35,365 nucleotides of DNA from Muribaculaceae bacterium. Its GTDB lineage: Bacteria > Bacteroidota > Bacteroidia > Bacteroidales > Muribaculaceae. Each line of letters starts with the position of its first letter. Position 1 is the stretch's first letter. Positions 7,777-15,165 of this stretch are shown here, piece by piece. The notes beneath the pieces are model-generated. The model did not search any database. It saw only the letters and a list, made by a program, of their open reading frames with translations, and had not been told where the DNA came from. The position numbers were made by a program, and so were the translations under genes. The stretch spans positions 1-35,365 of the forward strand of contig JAGAUV010000050.1 of the NCBI GenBank assembly GCA_017620635.1. Reading direction: 5' to 3'.

Positions 7777-8309
7777 CGTAATGCCTCGACTGTGGCGCGG
7801 CGCACGGCCTCGTTGACGCGTAGCTGCACGGCGGCCACCTTGCGGTAGATGGCGGTCTCGACGCCGCCATCGCTGCTGCACGATACCAGTGTCCGGCCGA
7901 CAGGATCGAAGTTCCAGTTCACATCCGTACTGCTGTCGTCGTCGCTGCTGTCCTCCACACCGCGCCAGCTCTTTATCACAGAATTGCTTGTAAGCGTGTA
8001 GGTGCTCGTGCCCTTGTCGTCGATAAACTTGTAGGTGCGCTGGTCGCGTGTCTTTACCGCGCTTATCGACTTGTCTCGCTCATCCTCGAAGGCTTTCGCG
8101 AGTCGCTTGTAGTACTCATCCTTGTTGAAGTAGACAATCATCGTGATGCGGTAGAGCTTGTGCGACTTTGCCGTGCGGCGCTCGGTGTAGGTTGTCTCCA
8201 CGTCGCTCTTCTTCTCGAGATCGTCGATCACGCGGTCGATGCGCCCCTGTGCCGAAGCCGCGACACCGGCCATAAAAGCCACCAAGGCAAGTATATACCT
8301 TATTCTCAT
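7749..8309 (-). CDS. Secreted DUF5024-like protein of the sigma/anti-sigma cluster
   Basis: This 186-residue protein has a signal peptide (MRIRYILALVAFMAGVAASA) followed by QGRIDRVIDDLEKKSDVETTYTERR, a start resembling DUF5024 proteins that often follow anti-sigma genes in Bacteroides. Two polar halves follow, including a Ser/Asp run (DSSDDDSSTD). It begins 16 bases after the anti-sigma stop and is the last gene of the sigma operon. Its final 28 coding bases overlap the 3' end of the convergent TIR gene. Possibly the envelope output or sensor of the ECF system; the family name is tentative. Confidence 0.7.
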   Translation of the reverse strand: MRIRYILALVAFMAGVAASAQGRIDRVIDDLEKKSDVETTYTERRTAKSHKLYRITMIVYFNKDEYYKRLAKAFEDERDKSISAVKTRDQRTYKFIDDKGTSTYTLTSNSVIKSWRGVEDSSDDDSSTDVNWNFDPVGRTLVSCSSDGGVETAIYRKVAAVQLRVNEAVRRATVEALRYSSMADRM

Positions 8310-8325
8310 AGTTACTAATTATTAG

Positions 8326-8868
8326 TTACTCAAACATTTCCTTTTTCAGTTCCCGGGCCATGTCGGGGTCGTTGATCGACGAGAAGGCATGGTCGATGAC
8401 CGTCTGCTCGCAGTTGCGCTCGAGGTCCACAGCCTCGCGGTCGGCCTCATGGAGTATGCTGTCGGCATACTGCTCGGCCACGGCCAGACTGTTGTAAATG
8501 GCCTGTATATCGTCGATACGCTGTCCGTTGCGCACTATATAGCTGCCCTGATAGGAGGCGTAGAGACTGTTCTCCTCCGATTTCTCGGTAATGATGACAC
8601 TGAGGCCGATGCCTGCCACCACCAGCACGGCGGCCGCAGCGGCCGCGATGGCATGCCGGGGGCGACGTTCGCCACGGGGCTGCATGCCGGCGTACCATGC
8701 GAACATGTCGCGGTATCGCTCCAGCTCATCAGGTAGGTCGCGATGAAGCGCATAGAAATGATATATCGCCTTCTCCTGCGCCGGCGTGGTGTCGCCGTCG
8801 AGAAATCGCTCTACCAATATGCTTACGGCCGATGCGTCGAGGCCGCGTGTGAAAAAAGGTATCTTCAT
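8326..8868 (-). CDS. Anti-sigma factor-like single-pass membrane protein
   Basis: This 180-residue protein has an N-terminal cytoplasmic part with a segment (FLDGDTTPAQEKAIYHFYA) common in Bacteroidota anti-sigma proteins, one transmembrane helix at about 72-93 (AIAAAAAAVLVVAGIGLSVII) after a basic stretch (RGERRPRH), and a periplasmic part rich in charged helices. Its ATG overlaps the sigma factor stop by four bases (ATGA), indicating translational coupling. It is predicted to hold the ECF sigma factor inactive at the membrane until a signal arrives. No zinc-binding HxxxCxxC motif is present. Partner and role follow from the gene arrangement. Confidence 0.82.
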   Translation of the reverse strand: MKIPFFTRGLDASAVSILVERFLDGDTTPAQEKAIYHFYALHRDLPDELERYRDMFAWYAGMQPRGERRPRHAIAAAAAAVLVVAGIGLSVIITEKSEENSLYASYQGSYIVRNGQRIDDIQAIYNSLAVAEQYADSILHEADREAVDLERNCEQTVIDHAFSSINDPDMARELKKEMFE

Positions 8869-9362
8869 AGCGTGTTCTGTTGATTAAAGATTAGGGCCAC
8901 ACGACGGCGTGCGCGGCACAGGGCCGTGCGGACGGCTCCCTCGCTCGTTCCCAAGAGGTTTGCGATAGCTGTATTGTCGTAGCCTTCGATGTGGCGTAGC
9001 CGCAGCAGTGTCTGCTGGCTGTCGGGGAGCTGCGACATTACAGTGTCGGCAAGCTGGCGTCGCTGACGCTCTATCATGGCATCCTCAGGCGAGGGATCGC
9101 CGGGCATGTTCTCGTCGAGCGCCAGATGACGGTCGGGGTGCATGCGGCGCAAGGCATTGAGGGCCTCGCGGCGTGTTACCACGACTGCGAAAGCTTCTAC
9201 ATTGCGTAGCTCGTCGAGGCCGTCGTGCATACTCCAGAGCTTCAGCATCGTATCCTGCACCACATCGTCGGCATCCATTTCGGATCCTACGATCTGCGAC
9301 GCCACTACGCGTAGACGTGGCGACAGGCTGCGGGCTAATATTTCGAACTCTGTAGTGGTCAT
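8865..9362 (-). CDS. ECF-family RNA polymerase sigma factor
   Basis: This 165-residue protein has region 2 at about 5-75 (RVVASQIVGSEMDADDVVQDTMLKLW) and region 4 at about 108-160 (LPDSQQTLLRLRHIEGYDNTAIANLLGTSEGAVRTALCRARRRV) containing a helix-turn-helix, the standard layout of group IV sigma factors. It directs RNA polymerase to a dedicated regulon, probably for envelope stress or surface functions given the coupled anti-sigma and secreted DUF5024-like genes downstream. The leader holds a strong inverted repeat at 9381-9409, 18 bases before the ATG, and no clear TAnnTTTG box. Autoregulation through its own promoter type is possible but not shown. Confidence 0.93.
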   Translation of the reverse strand: MTTTEFEILARSLSPRLRVVASQIVGSEMDADDVVQDTMLKLWSMHDGLDELRNVEAFAVVVTRREALNALRRMHPDRHLALDENMPGDPSPEDAMIERQRRQLADTVMSQLPDSQQTLLRLRHIEGYDNTAIANLLGTSEGAVRTALCRARRRVALIFNQQNTL

Positions 9363-9380
9363 TCACCATAAAGACACAGA

Positions 9381-9419
9381 GGCCGCGGATTTGTTACACA
9401 TCCGCGGCCAAATTTTTTT
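9381..9419 (+). terminator. Hairpin with T-tract on the plus strand, in the sigma-gene leader
   Basis: A perfect 10-bp stem (GGCCGCGGAT / ATCCGCGGCC, loop 9391-9399) is followed on the plus strand by seven T (9413-9419). All flanking genes are on the minus strand, where the hairpin follows the hydrolase stop and precedes the sigma ATG by 18 bases and has no proper T-run. It would thus stop antisense transcription best, or act as a structured leader. Confidence 0.6.
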
Positions 9420-9438
9420 CGAAGCACGAATGGATAGA

Positions 9439-10779
9439 CTATAGTCTCCTTATAAACAACACAATAGCCTCGAGAACGTCGGGAGATATCGTTTCCTTGA
9501 TCTCGCCGTACTCGCCGCTGTCGCCTGTGGAGGCACGCTGAAGCAAGTGATTGAGACCGTCGAAGATCTCTGTTTTCGCTTTGGGGGCGTTCTTCCTGAT
9601 TACCGCGATATTGGGGCCGGCCTCTACCTGAGTGTCGAGGCTACCGTTAAGAGCAAGCACAGGGCACTTTACCGAGCGAATATACCCGGCCGGATCGAGG
9701 CCCACCGCAGTGTCGAACCACGGACTGCGCAGCATAGTCTGATTCATTTTAAGTTGCAAGAGTATGGCCGGTGGCACACTCAGGCCGTAAGCCGCCGCGA
9801 GCGAGTCGGTATCGATCGGGCCTACGGCATCGTTGCGCCGCTGCTCGGCCATGATGTCGAACACATGAGCGATCAGCGCCAGGGCATCTTCCTTGTCCTT
9901 GCCGGCTATTCCGGCTTTGTCGAATGCCCTGCCGTTCTGTCTCAGGAGCGTCTGCTTGCCCGATTCGGCCATACCGGCAAGCGATATTATAAAGTCGGGC
10001 ACACGCTCCGCCCCGAGCATAAACGCTATCGTGCCGCCCTCGGAGTGGCCGGCCACACCTACCTTGCCTATGCGGTCGAAGGTACGCATGAAGTCGACAG
10101 CGCTACGGGCGTCGTCCTTGAATGTAAATGTAGTTCCTTTGGCAAAATCGCCTTCCGACGATGCCGTGCCGCGATCGTCGTAGCGCAGCGATGCCACACC
10201 GTTACGGGCGAGATAGTCGGCGATCACGGCAAAGGGCCGGTGCTCGAAGATTTCCTCGTCGCGGTTCTGCGGACCGCTGCCCGACACGAGCACCACCGCC
10301 GGTGTATTGCGTTTCATATTGGCCGGCAGCGTCACTGTCGCTCCCATTTTCGCTCCGTCGGGGGCTAAAAACACGGTATCTACAACGGTGTAGGGGAAGG
10401 GAGGACGCGGAGTCTGCGGACGGCGGTCTTCGAGCGGTGCCTCGGGAATCATGACAAGAGGCATTTTGGCACCTCGCTGCGAGAAGATGCCTCTGATCTC
10501 AGTCGGCGCAAGCCTCGCACAGTATTTTGCCCCTATACGCGTAAACCACAAGGCTATCGAATCGGACGAGCAATGCAACACCTTGGCCGCTATGCCTTTG
10601 GCGCCCTGCTGCGGCGAATCGAGTGTACACGACACCACGCCGGCCGAGTCGCTAAAGTTCAGCACCAAAGGCAATTTCGAGCGCCCGACAGCTATTTCGC
10701 CTCGCCACGAACCATCGAGGGCGAATACACTTGCAGCCGACATGGCTGCGGCGCACAGGGTTAATACTATGCGTTTCAT
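9439..10779 (-). CDS. Secreted alpha/beta hydrolase
   Basis: This 446-residue protein has a signal peptide (MKRIVLTLCAAAMSAASVFA). A beta-rich N-terminal domain (about 20-125, starting LDGSWRGEI with KLPLVLNF) is typical of Bacteroidota secreted esterases. The alpha/beta hydrolase domain (about 135-446) shows the oxyanion strand VVLVSGSGPQNRDEE, the nucleophile elbow GHSEGG with Ser246, a likely acid near GSLDTQV and the histidine in DGLNHLLQ. It probably acts on an ester or acyl substrate outside the cytoplasm. It starts 20 bases after the OB-fold lipoprotein stop, so it is likely in the cysS transcript. Substrate not deducible. Confidence 0.88.
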   Translation of the reverse strand: MKRIVLTLCAAAMSAASVFALDGSWRGEIAVGRSKLPLVLNFSDSAGVVSCTLDSPQQGAKGIAAKVLHCSSDSIALWFTRIGAKYCARLAPTEIRGIFSQRGAKMPLVMIPEAPLEDRRPQTPRPPFPYTVVDTVFLAPDGAKMGATVTLPANMKRNTPAVVLVSGSGPQNRDEEIFEHRPFAVIADYLARNGVASLRYDDRGTASSEGDFAKGTTFTFKDDARSAVDFMRTFDRIGKVGVAGHSEGGTIAFMLGAERVPDFIISLAGMAESGKQTLLRQNGRAFDKAGIAGKDKEDALALIAHVFDIMAEQRRNDAVGPIDTDSLAAAYGLSVPPAILLQLKMNQTMLRSPWFDTAVGLDPAGYIRSVKCPVLALNGSLDTQVEAGPNIAVIRKNAPKAKTEIFDGLNHLLQRASTGDSGEYGEIKETISPDVLEAIVLFIRRL

Positions 10780-10799
10780 ATGTTATTCAGTAAATGGCC

Positions 10800-11240
10800 T
10801 CACTTGCTGTACGACAGAGCCTCGACGTAGTAAGCCTTCACAGCCTGGCGCTCGGTGTCGCAGTTGTGGCCGGTCGAATCGTTCTCGCAAGCCGATGAAT
10901 CGGGCATGGCTACAGGCACTTCGCACACCACGCCTCTTACTGTCAAGGTCTTGCCCACGCAGTCGGGAGCGAAAGCGCCGCCCATTTCAGCGGTGGCCTG
11001 GCAGCGGAGTATCACGGTAGAATCAGAACCCGTGAGGAAGGCCTTGGTGCCGCCGTGCTTGCACAGATGGGCGCAGTCGCCCTCTACAGTCACTGTATCG
11101 CCGACATACTCTGAGGCCACGGCCAGGATGGAGTCGACGCTGAAGCTTGCCGGCTCGGCCACGGCAGCCTCTTTCTTGCCGCATGCCACTGCCATGAGGG
11201 CGAGGGCTGCGATCACTACTAAAAGATGTTTCAGTTTCAT
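10800..11240 (-). CDS. OB-fold-like lipoprotein
   Basis: The ATG at 11240 is chosen because it starts a lipoprotein signal (MKLKHLLVVIAALALMAVAC, then GKKE); the frame is open upstream to the end of cysS. The mature part (about 125 residues) contains two similar strands (VGDTVTVEGDCAHLC and VGKTLTVRGVVCEVP), suggestive of an OB-fold of the tRNA_anti-like type, and several cysteines, three near the C-terminus (SSACENDSTGHNCD). It lies 17 bases after cysS. Function unknown; cysteine pairs might form disulfides or bind metal. Confidence 0.72.
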   Translation of the reverse strand: MKLKHLLVVIAALALMAVACGKKEAAVAEPASFSVDSILAVASEYVGDTVTVEGDCAHLCKHGGTKAFLTGSDSTVILRCQATAEMGGAFAPDCVGKTLTVRGVVCEVPVAMPDSSACENDSTGHNCDTERQAVKAYYVEALSYSK

Positions 11241-11257
11241 ATCAGTTATTTGTTTTG

Positions 11258-12721
11258 TCAGATTGACCATTCCACACCGTCCTTGGTGTCCTTGACCGAG
11301 AATCCGATGGCGGCGAGACGGTCGCGGATAAGGTCGCTGGTCGGCCAGTCCTTGTTTTTCTTTGCGTTGGCGCGTATCTCGAGCAGCAGATCTACAGCCT
11401 CGCGGTAGGGCCTGATGCTGTCGGCGCTGTCGCCGGCCTGATCGACACGCACACCGAGGATATCGACAAGATATGTGTCCATAAACTTGCGCAGGAAATC
11501 GATGTCGGCCTGTGTGGCAGTGGCCGTATGATCCTTGACCTGATTGATCATGCGCACGGCGTCGAAGAGCACGCCGATGAGTACCGGGGTGTTGAGGTCG
11601 TCGTCCATGGCCTCACGGGCACGGTTCTCGAGATCGGACACATCGATGGTAGAGCTTTCCGATGCCTTGAGCTCCTGAAGGCGGCGATAACCGTCGAGCA
11701 TGCGGCCGAGAGCGGTTTCAGCCGATTTGAGGGCCTCGTTGCTGAAGTCGACAGTGCCGCGGTAGTGGGCCTGGAGTATAAAGAAGCGTATGGTCATGGG
11801 CGAATAGGCCTGGTCGAGCAAGGGATGCGAACCGGTAAAAAATTCGTCCAGTGTTATGAAGTTGCCCAGCGACTTGCCCATCTTCTTGCCGTTGATGGTA
11901 ATCATGTTGTTGTGCATCCAGTAGCGCACGGCCGGGTGTCCGCTGTGAGCCACGCTCTGTGCTATCTCGCATTCGTGGTGGGGGAACTTGAGGTCCATGC
12001 CGCCGCCGTGTATGTCGAAAGTCTCGCCAAGATATTTCTCGCTCATGGTGGAGCACTCAAGATGCCAGCCGGGGAAGCCTTCGCTCCAGGGCGAGGGCCA
12101 GTGCATGATATGCTCGGGAGCGGCTTTCTTCCACAGCGCGAAGTCGGCCGGGTTGCGCTTCTCGCTCTGGCCGTCGAGCTCGCGCGTGGTGGCGAGGAGC
12201 TCGTCGATGTTGCGGCCCGACAGACGGCCGTAGCCGTAGTCCTTGTTGAACTTGGGCACGTCGAAGTACACCGAGCCCTCGCTCTCGTAGGCGTAGCCGG
12301 CATCGAGTATCTTCTTGATATACTCTATCTGCTCAATGATATGACCCGAGGCATGAGGCTCGATCGACGGCGGCAATACGTTGAGCGCCTCCATGGCCTT
12401 GTGGTAGCGGCCCATGTAGTACTGCACCACTTCCATAGGCTCGAGCTGCTCCAGACGGGCCTTCTTGGCTATCTTGTCCTCGCCATCGTCGGCGTCGTGC
12501 TCGAGGTGGCCGACATCGGTAATATTGCGCACGTAACGCACCTTGTAGCCAAGATGCGTCAGATAGCGGTAAAGAATGTCGAATGTGATGGCCGGCCGGG
12601 CATGGCCCAGGTGTCCGTCGCCATAGACCGTCGGTCCGCACACATACATGCCGACCGATTTCTCGTGAAGGGGCTTGAACACTTCCTTCTGGCGAGACAT
12701 GGAATTATAGATAGTAAGCAT
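11258..12721 (-). CDS. cysS: Cysteinyl-tRNA synthetase
   Basis: This 487-residue class I aminoacyl-tRNA synthetase charges tRNA-Cys in the cytoplasm. The N-terminus reads [19 protein letters not shown], holding the zinc ligand Cys28 and the HIGH-type motif HLGH (37-40). [13 protein letters not shown] and [15 protein letters not shown] carry further zinc ligands, and KMGKSLGN is the KMSKS loop. Length and motif order match the family fully. The ATG at 12721 is preceded by a long imperfect hairpin (12745-12793) in the leader. The OB-fold lipoprotein and the hydrolase follow closely downstream. Confidence 0.97.
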   Translation of the reverse strand: MLTIYNSMSRQKEVFKPLHEKSVGMYVCGPTVYGDGHLGHARPAITFDILYRYLTHLGYKVRYVRNITDVGHLEHDADDGEDKIAKKARLEQLEPMEVVQYYMGRYHKAMEALNVLPPSIEPHASGHIIEQIEYIKKILDAGYAYESEGSVYFDVPKFNKDYGYGRLSGRNIDELLATTRELDGQSEKRNPADFALWKKAAPEHIMHWPSPWSEGFPGWHLECSTMSEKYLGETFDIHGGGMDLKFPHHECEIAQSVAHSGHPAVRYWMHNNMITINGKKMGKSLGNFITLDEFFTGSHPLLDQAYSPMTIRFFILQAHYRGTVDFSNEALKSAETALGRMLDGYRRLQELKASESSTIDVSDLENRAREAMDDDLNTPVLIGVLFDAVRMINQVKDHTATATQADIDFLRKFMDTYLVDILGVRVDQAGDSADSIRPYREAVDLLLEIRANAKKNKDWPTSDLIRDRLAAIGFSVKDTKDGVEWSI

Positions 12722-12744
12722 CTTGTCTATATATTAATGAGAAA

Positions 12745-12793
12745 TTTTTAATCGGGAATCCGCGGTGTGTCGCCGCAGATTCCCAATTAAAAA
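12745..12793. other. Long imperfect hairpin between the DUF3467 gene and cysS
   Basis: A stem of 19 paired positions with two mismatches: the core GGGAATC-C-GCGG (12754-12765) pairs with CCGC-A-GATTCCC (12773-12784), loop 12766-12772. The A/T flanks TTTTTAAT (12745-12752) and ATTAAAAA (12786-12793) also pair. The T-run precedes and the A-run follows the core on both strands, the reverse of a standard intrinsic terminator. It is 24 bases before the cysS ATG. Confidence 0.7.
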
Positions 12794-12818
12794 CCATATT
12801 GTTCTGTCAAAACAGGTA

Positions 12819-13133
12819 TCAGGCCTCGAAGGGGTTGGGAATGCCGCCCTTGCCCGGATTGGGGTTCTTGGGGAGCTTGCGCTCTATCGTGCCGAAGGTT
12901 GCCTCGTAGCGCTGTACATTCTCGCTGAGGGCCGACAGCAGTGTCTTGGCGTTTTCGGGGGCCATGACGATACGGCTGAGTACCTTGGCCTGCGGCATAT
13001 TGGGAGCCACAGAGATGAAATCGATGAAAAACTCGTTCGGGCCGTGCGAGATCACGGCAAGGTTGGAATACTGGCCCGAAGCGACATCGGGGCTGAGCTC
13101 GATCTTGAGTTCCTGTTTAGCTTTGTTATCCAT
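12819..13133 (-). CDS. DUF3467 family protein
   Basis: A 104-residue protein from the ATG at 13133 (MDNKAKQELKIELSPDVASG); a longer open frame upstream overlaps the NigD-like gene and is unlikely. Residues 10-90 follow the DUF3467 pattern: a strand (YSNLAVISHGPNEFFIDF), then MPQAKVLSRIVMAPENAKTLLSALSENVQRYE. These small cytoplasmic proteins are widespread in Bacteroidota and of unknown function, often lying near transcription or translation genes. The C-terminus is Pro/Gly-rich (KNPNPGKGGIPNPFEA). It begins 11 bases after the NigD-like stop. Confidence 0.87.
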   Translation of the reverse strand: MDNKAKQELKIELSPDVASGQYSNLAVISHGPNEFFIDFISVAPNMPQAKVLSRIVMAPENAKTLLSALSENVQRYEATFGTIERKLPKNPNPGKGGIPNPFEA

Positions 13134-13144
13134 TATTCTGCAGG

Positions 13145-13861
13145 TTAATTGTTGTCTTTGTTGACCTTCATGATGTCTTTGTAGGTAGCACCCTTCTTGG
13201 TGTCGGTGTACTTGATGCGTATGCCGCGTACATCCTCGCGCTTCCACTGGTCTTCTATCTTGTACGACATGTAGAAGGCATACTGCTTGGTCGATGCGTC
13301 GGGGCTCTTGCGCTTGAAGATCACGTAGTACTCGGGCATGTCCGACTCGGCGGTGGCGGCGTCGAGCACGAGTTCGCCCTCGAACTGGCCGTAATAGGCG
13401 GAAGCATTGAAGATGATGTTGAGATACTCGCCCGAGCGGTGCAGCTCAAAGAGCTCGATGGCGTCGGTCTTCCAGTCCTGTGTCTGCACACTGGTCCTGG
13501 GGTAAGGTACAGCACCCTTGCCTATGGTGGGCATGGCCTCCCAGATAGTGATGGGGCCGTTCTGGAAGCGGTCGTTGGAGGTGGGGGTATAGCTGATTAC
13601 CAGGCGGTCGCCTTTGTGGAAGTCGGCCGAAGGAAGATCGATGTAAGAGAAGTATGTTACCTGGGGATCGTCGTTGATGCGGCGGAGAGTCAGCGATGTG
13701 CCGCTGCTGCCGGATGATTCGAGGGTTACGATATCGACATATACTTTCTGACCGCCTCCGTCGGGAAACGGGTTGGTTCCTGAGCCATTGGTCTGGTTGC
13801 AGCCGGTAAGAGCGATCGACGCTGTTACAGCGGCAGAGATGAAGAGATTTCTTAGTTTCAT
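13145..13861 (-). CDS. NigD-like lipoprotein
   Basis: A 238-residue lipoprotein: signal MKLRNLFISAAVTASIALTGC with lipobox LTGC. A Gly/Ser-rich linker is followed by an OB-like strand set (VTLESSGSSGTSLTLRR; GDRLVISYTP) and a C-terminal beta-sandwich (LNIIFNASAYYGQFEGELVL; YAFYMSYKIEDQWK). This two-domain arrangement resembles NigD-type proteins of Bacteroidota, described from bacteriocin-related loci but common elsewhere; no bacteriocin gene is nearby. It sits 19 bases after the LolD-like ATPase gene. Family assignment moderate, function unknown. Confidence 0.7.
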   Translation of the reverse strand: MKLRNLFISAAVTASIALTGCNQTNGSGTNPFPDGGGQKVYVDIVTLESSGSSGTSLTLRRINDDPQVTYFSYIDLPSADFHKGDRLVISYTPTSNDRFQNGPITIWEAMPTIGKGAVPYPRTSVQTQDWKTDAIELFELHRSGEYLNIIFNASAYYGQFEGELVLDAATAESDMPEYYVIFKRKSPDASTKQYAFYMSYKIEDQWKREDVRGIRIKYTDTKKGATYKDIMKVNKDNN

Positions 13862-13880
13862 TGTGTTATTCTGATAGGTT

Positions 13881-14549
13881 TTATTTATTTTCTATGCCGA
13901 CTATACGGCCGTCGGCCATGCGTACTATTGTATCGGAATCGGCGGCAAGTCCTTCGTCGTGGGTCACGATCACGAAAGTGGCGCCCAATTCGTCGCGTAA
14001 GTCAAAAAACAATCGGTGCAGTGATGCGCGGTTGGCCGAATCGAGACTGCCCGAAGGCTCGTCGGCAAGTATTACCCTCGGACTGTTGACCAGGGCTCTC
14101 GCCACCGCCGCCCTCTGGCACTCGCCGCCCGACAGCTCCGAGGGGCGGTGCGATACCCTCTGGCTGAGGCCGAGCCGGCCGAGCAGATCCGTGGCAAGGC
14201 TGTAGGCCTCGCTGCGGCTCTTGCCGCCGATAAGTGCCGGCATTGCGACATTCTCGAGCAGGGTAAACTCCGGCAGGAGCTGGTGGAACTGGAAGACGAA
14301 GCCGATATTGGCATTGCGGAACGCCGACAGGCGTCTGTCGCCGAGCAGGGTCACGTCGTTGCCGTCGTAGAGCACCTTGCCGCCCGGTTCGGGAGCCGAG
14401 AGCGTGCCCATGACATGGAGCAAGGTCGTCTTGCCGGCGCCGCTGGGGCCTACTATCGTGGTTACCTTGCCGTCGGAGATATCAAGGTCGATGCCTTTGA
14501 GTACCTCAAGCGTTCCGAAGCGCTTGTATATGTCGCGTACAGTGAGCAA
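13881..14549 (-). CDS. ABC transporter ATP-binding protein, LolD-like
   Basis: A 222-residue ABC ATPase with Walker A GPSGAGKT (34-41), Q-loop Gln87 ([13 protein letters not shown]), signature LSGGE (139-143), Walker B VILADE (159-164) and H-loop His197 (IVTHD). The sequence around the Q-loop and the short length are typical of the MacB/LolD/FtsE group; LolD drives release of lipoproteins from the inner membrane for transport to the outer membrane. No LolC/E-type permease is adjacent. It is followed by a lipoprotein gene and preceded by the SlyD-like gene, all closely spaced. ATPase call certain, LolD role an inference. Confidence 0.9.
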   Translation of the reverse strand: MLTVRDIYKRFGTLEVLKGIDLDISDGKVTTIVGPSGAGKTTLLHVMGTLSAPEPGGKVLYDGNDVTLLGDRRLSAFRNANIGFVFQFHQLLPEFTLLENVAMPALIGGKSRSEAYSLATDLLGRLGLSQRVSHRPSELSGGECQRAAVARALVNSPRVILADEPSGSLDSANRASLHRLFFDLRDELGATFVIVTHDEGLAADSDTIVRMADGRIVGIENK

Positions 14550-14577
14550 TTCGATTGTATTTTAGACAGTTGGAATA

Positions 14578-15141
14578 TTATCCGCAGCAACAGCCGTCGC
14601 CACAGCTGCCTCCGCCGCAGTCGCCGCCGCCACAATCGCCGCCACCGCAGCAGCAGTGATGCGGATTGAGTTCTTCGGCGGTGGGTTCGCGGACGAGGAG
14701 CACTTCTCCGACAAAGTGTACCTTGTCCATTGCAAGGGGATGATTGAGGTCGAGCACCACATCGGTGGGCGTGAGCTCGAGCACTACGCCGTCTACACGG
14801 AAGCCGTCGGCCATGCGCAGAGGTATGACCTCGCCGGGGGCGAACATTTCCTCATCGAATTTGCCGTCGACCATCATGTTCTCGCGAGGTATGCGGTAGA
14901 TGTCCTCCTGCGAATAAGGGCCGAAAGCCTCTTCGGGATTGGCTGTTATGTCGAAGCTGTCGCCGGCCTGCTTGCCTGCGAGGCCCTTCTCGAGTGCTTC
15001 GATAAAGCCTACTGTCATGCCGTCGATCACACGGTCGGGATTGTCGGCGTCGACTTCGTGCACGAGTTCTTCAGTGCCGTCGTCGTTGATTCGGTATAGT
15101 TTATAGGCTATCTCAAAATATTTTCCTGGTTCTATCTTCAT
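14578..15141 (-). CDS. slyD: FKBP-type peptidyl-prolyl isomerase, SlyD-like with Cys-rich tail
   Basis: This 187-residue protein has a split FKBP domain (about 1-70 and 115-155) around an insert-in-flap region (EAFGPYSQEDIYRIPRENM), as in SlyD isomerase/chaperones. VIDGMTVGFIEALEKGLAGKQAGD and DLNHPLAMDKVHFVGEVL are family hallmarks. The last about 28 residues are His/Cys/Gly-rich (NPHHCCCGGGDCGGGDCG, ending GCCCG) with nine cysteines and two histidines, a metal-binding tail. In enterobacteria SlyD supplies nickel for hydrogenase assembly; no hydrogenase genes are in the window. Probably co-transcribed with the dipeptidase gene 24 bases upstream. Confidence 0.92.
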   Translation of the reverse strand: MKIEPGKYFEIAYKLYRINDDGTEELVHEVDADNPDRVIDGMTVGFIEALEKGLAGKQAGDSFDITANPEEAFGPYSQEDIYRIPRENMMVDGKFDEEMFAPGEVIPLRMADGFRVDGVVLELTPTDVVLDLNHPLAMDKVHFVGEVLLVREPTAEELNPHHCCCGGGDCGGGDCGGGSCGDGCCCG

Positions 15142-15165
15142 ATCTGAATTTTGGGGGTACTTAAC

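Noticed and set aside
9436-9447. 12-base palindrome AGACTATAGTCT at the hydrolase stop codon
   Set aside because: Short, overlaps coding sequence and is isolated; too little to claim an operator.
11528-12751. 407-residue plus-strand open frame opposite cysS
   Set aside because: Antisense of a certain aminoacyl-tRNA synthetase gene; no family features.
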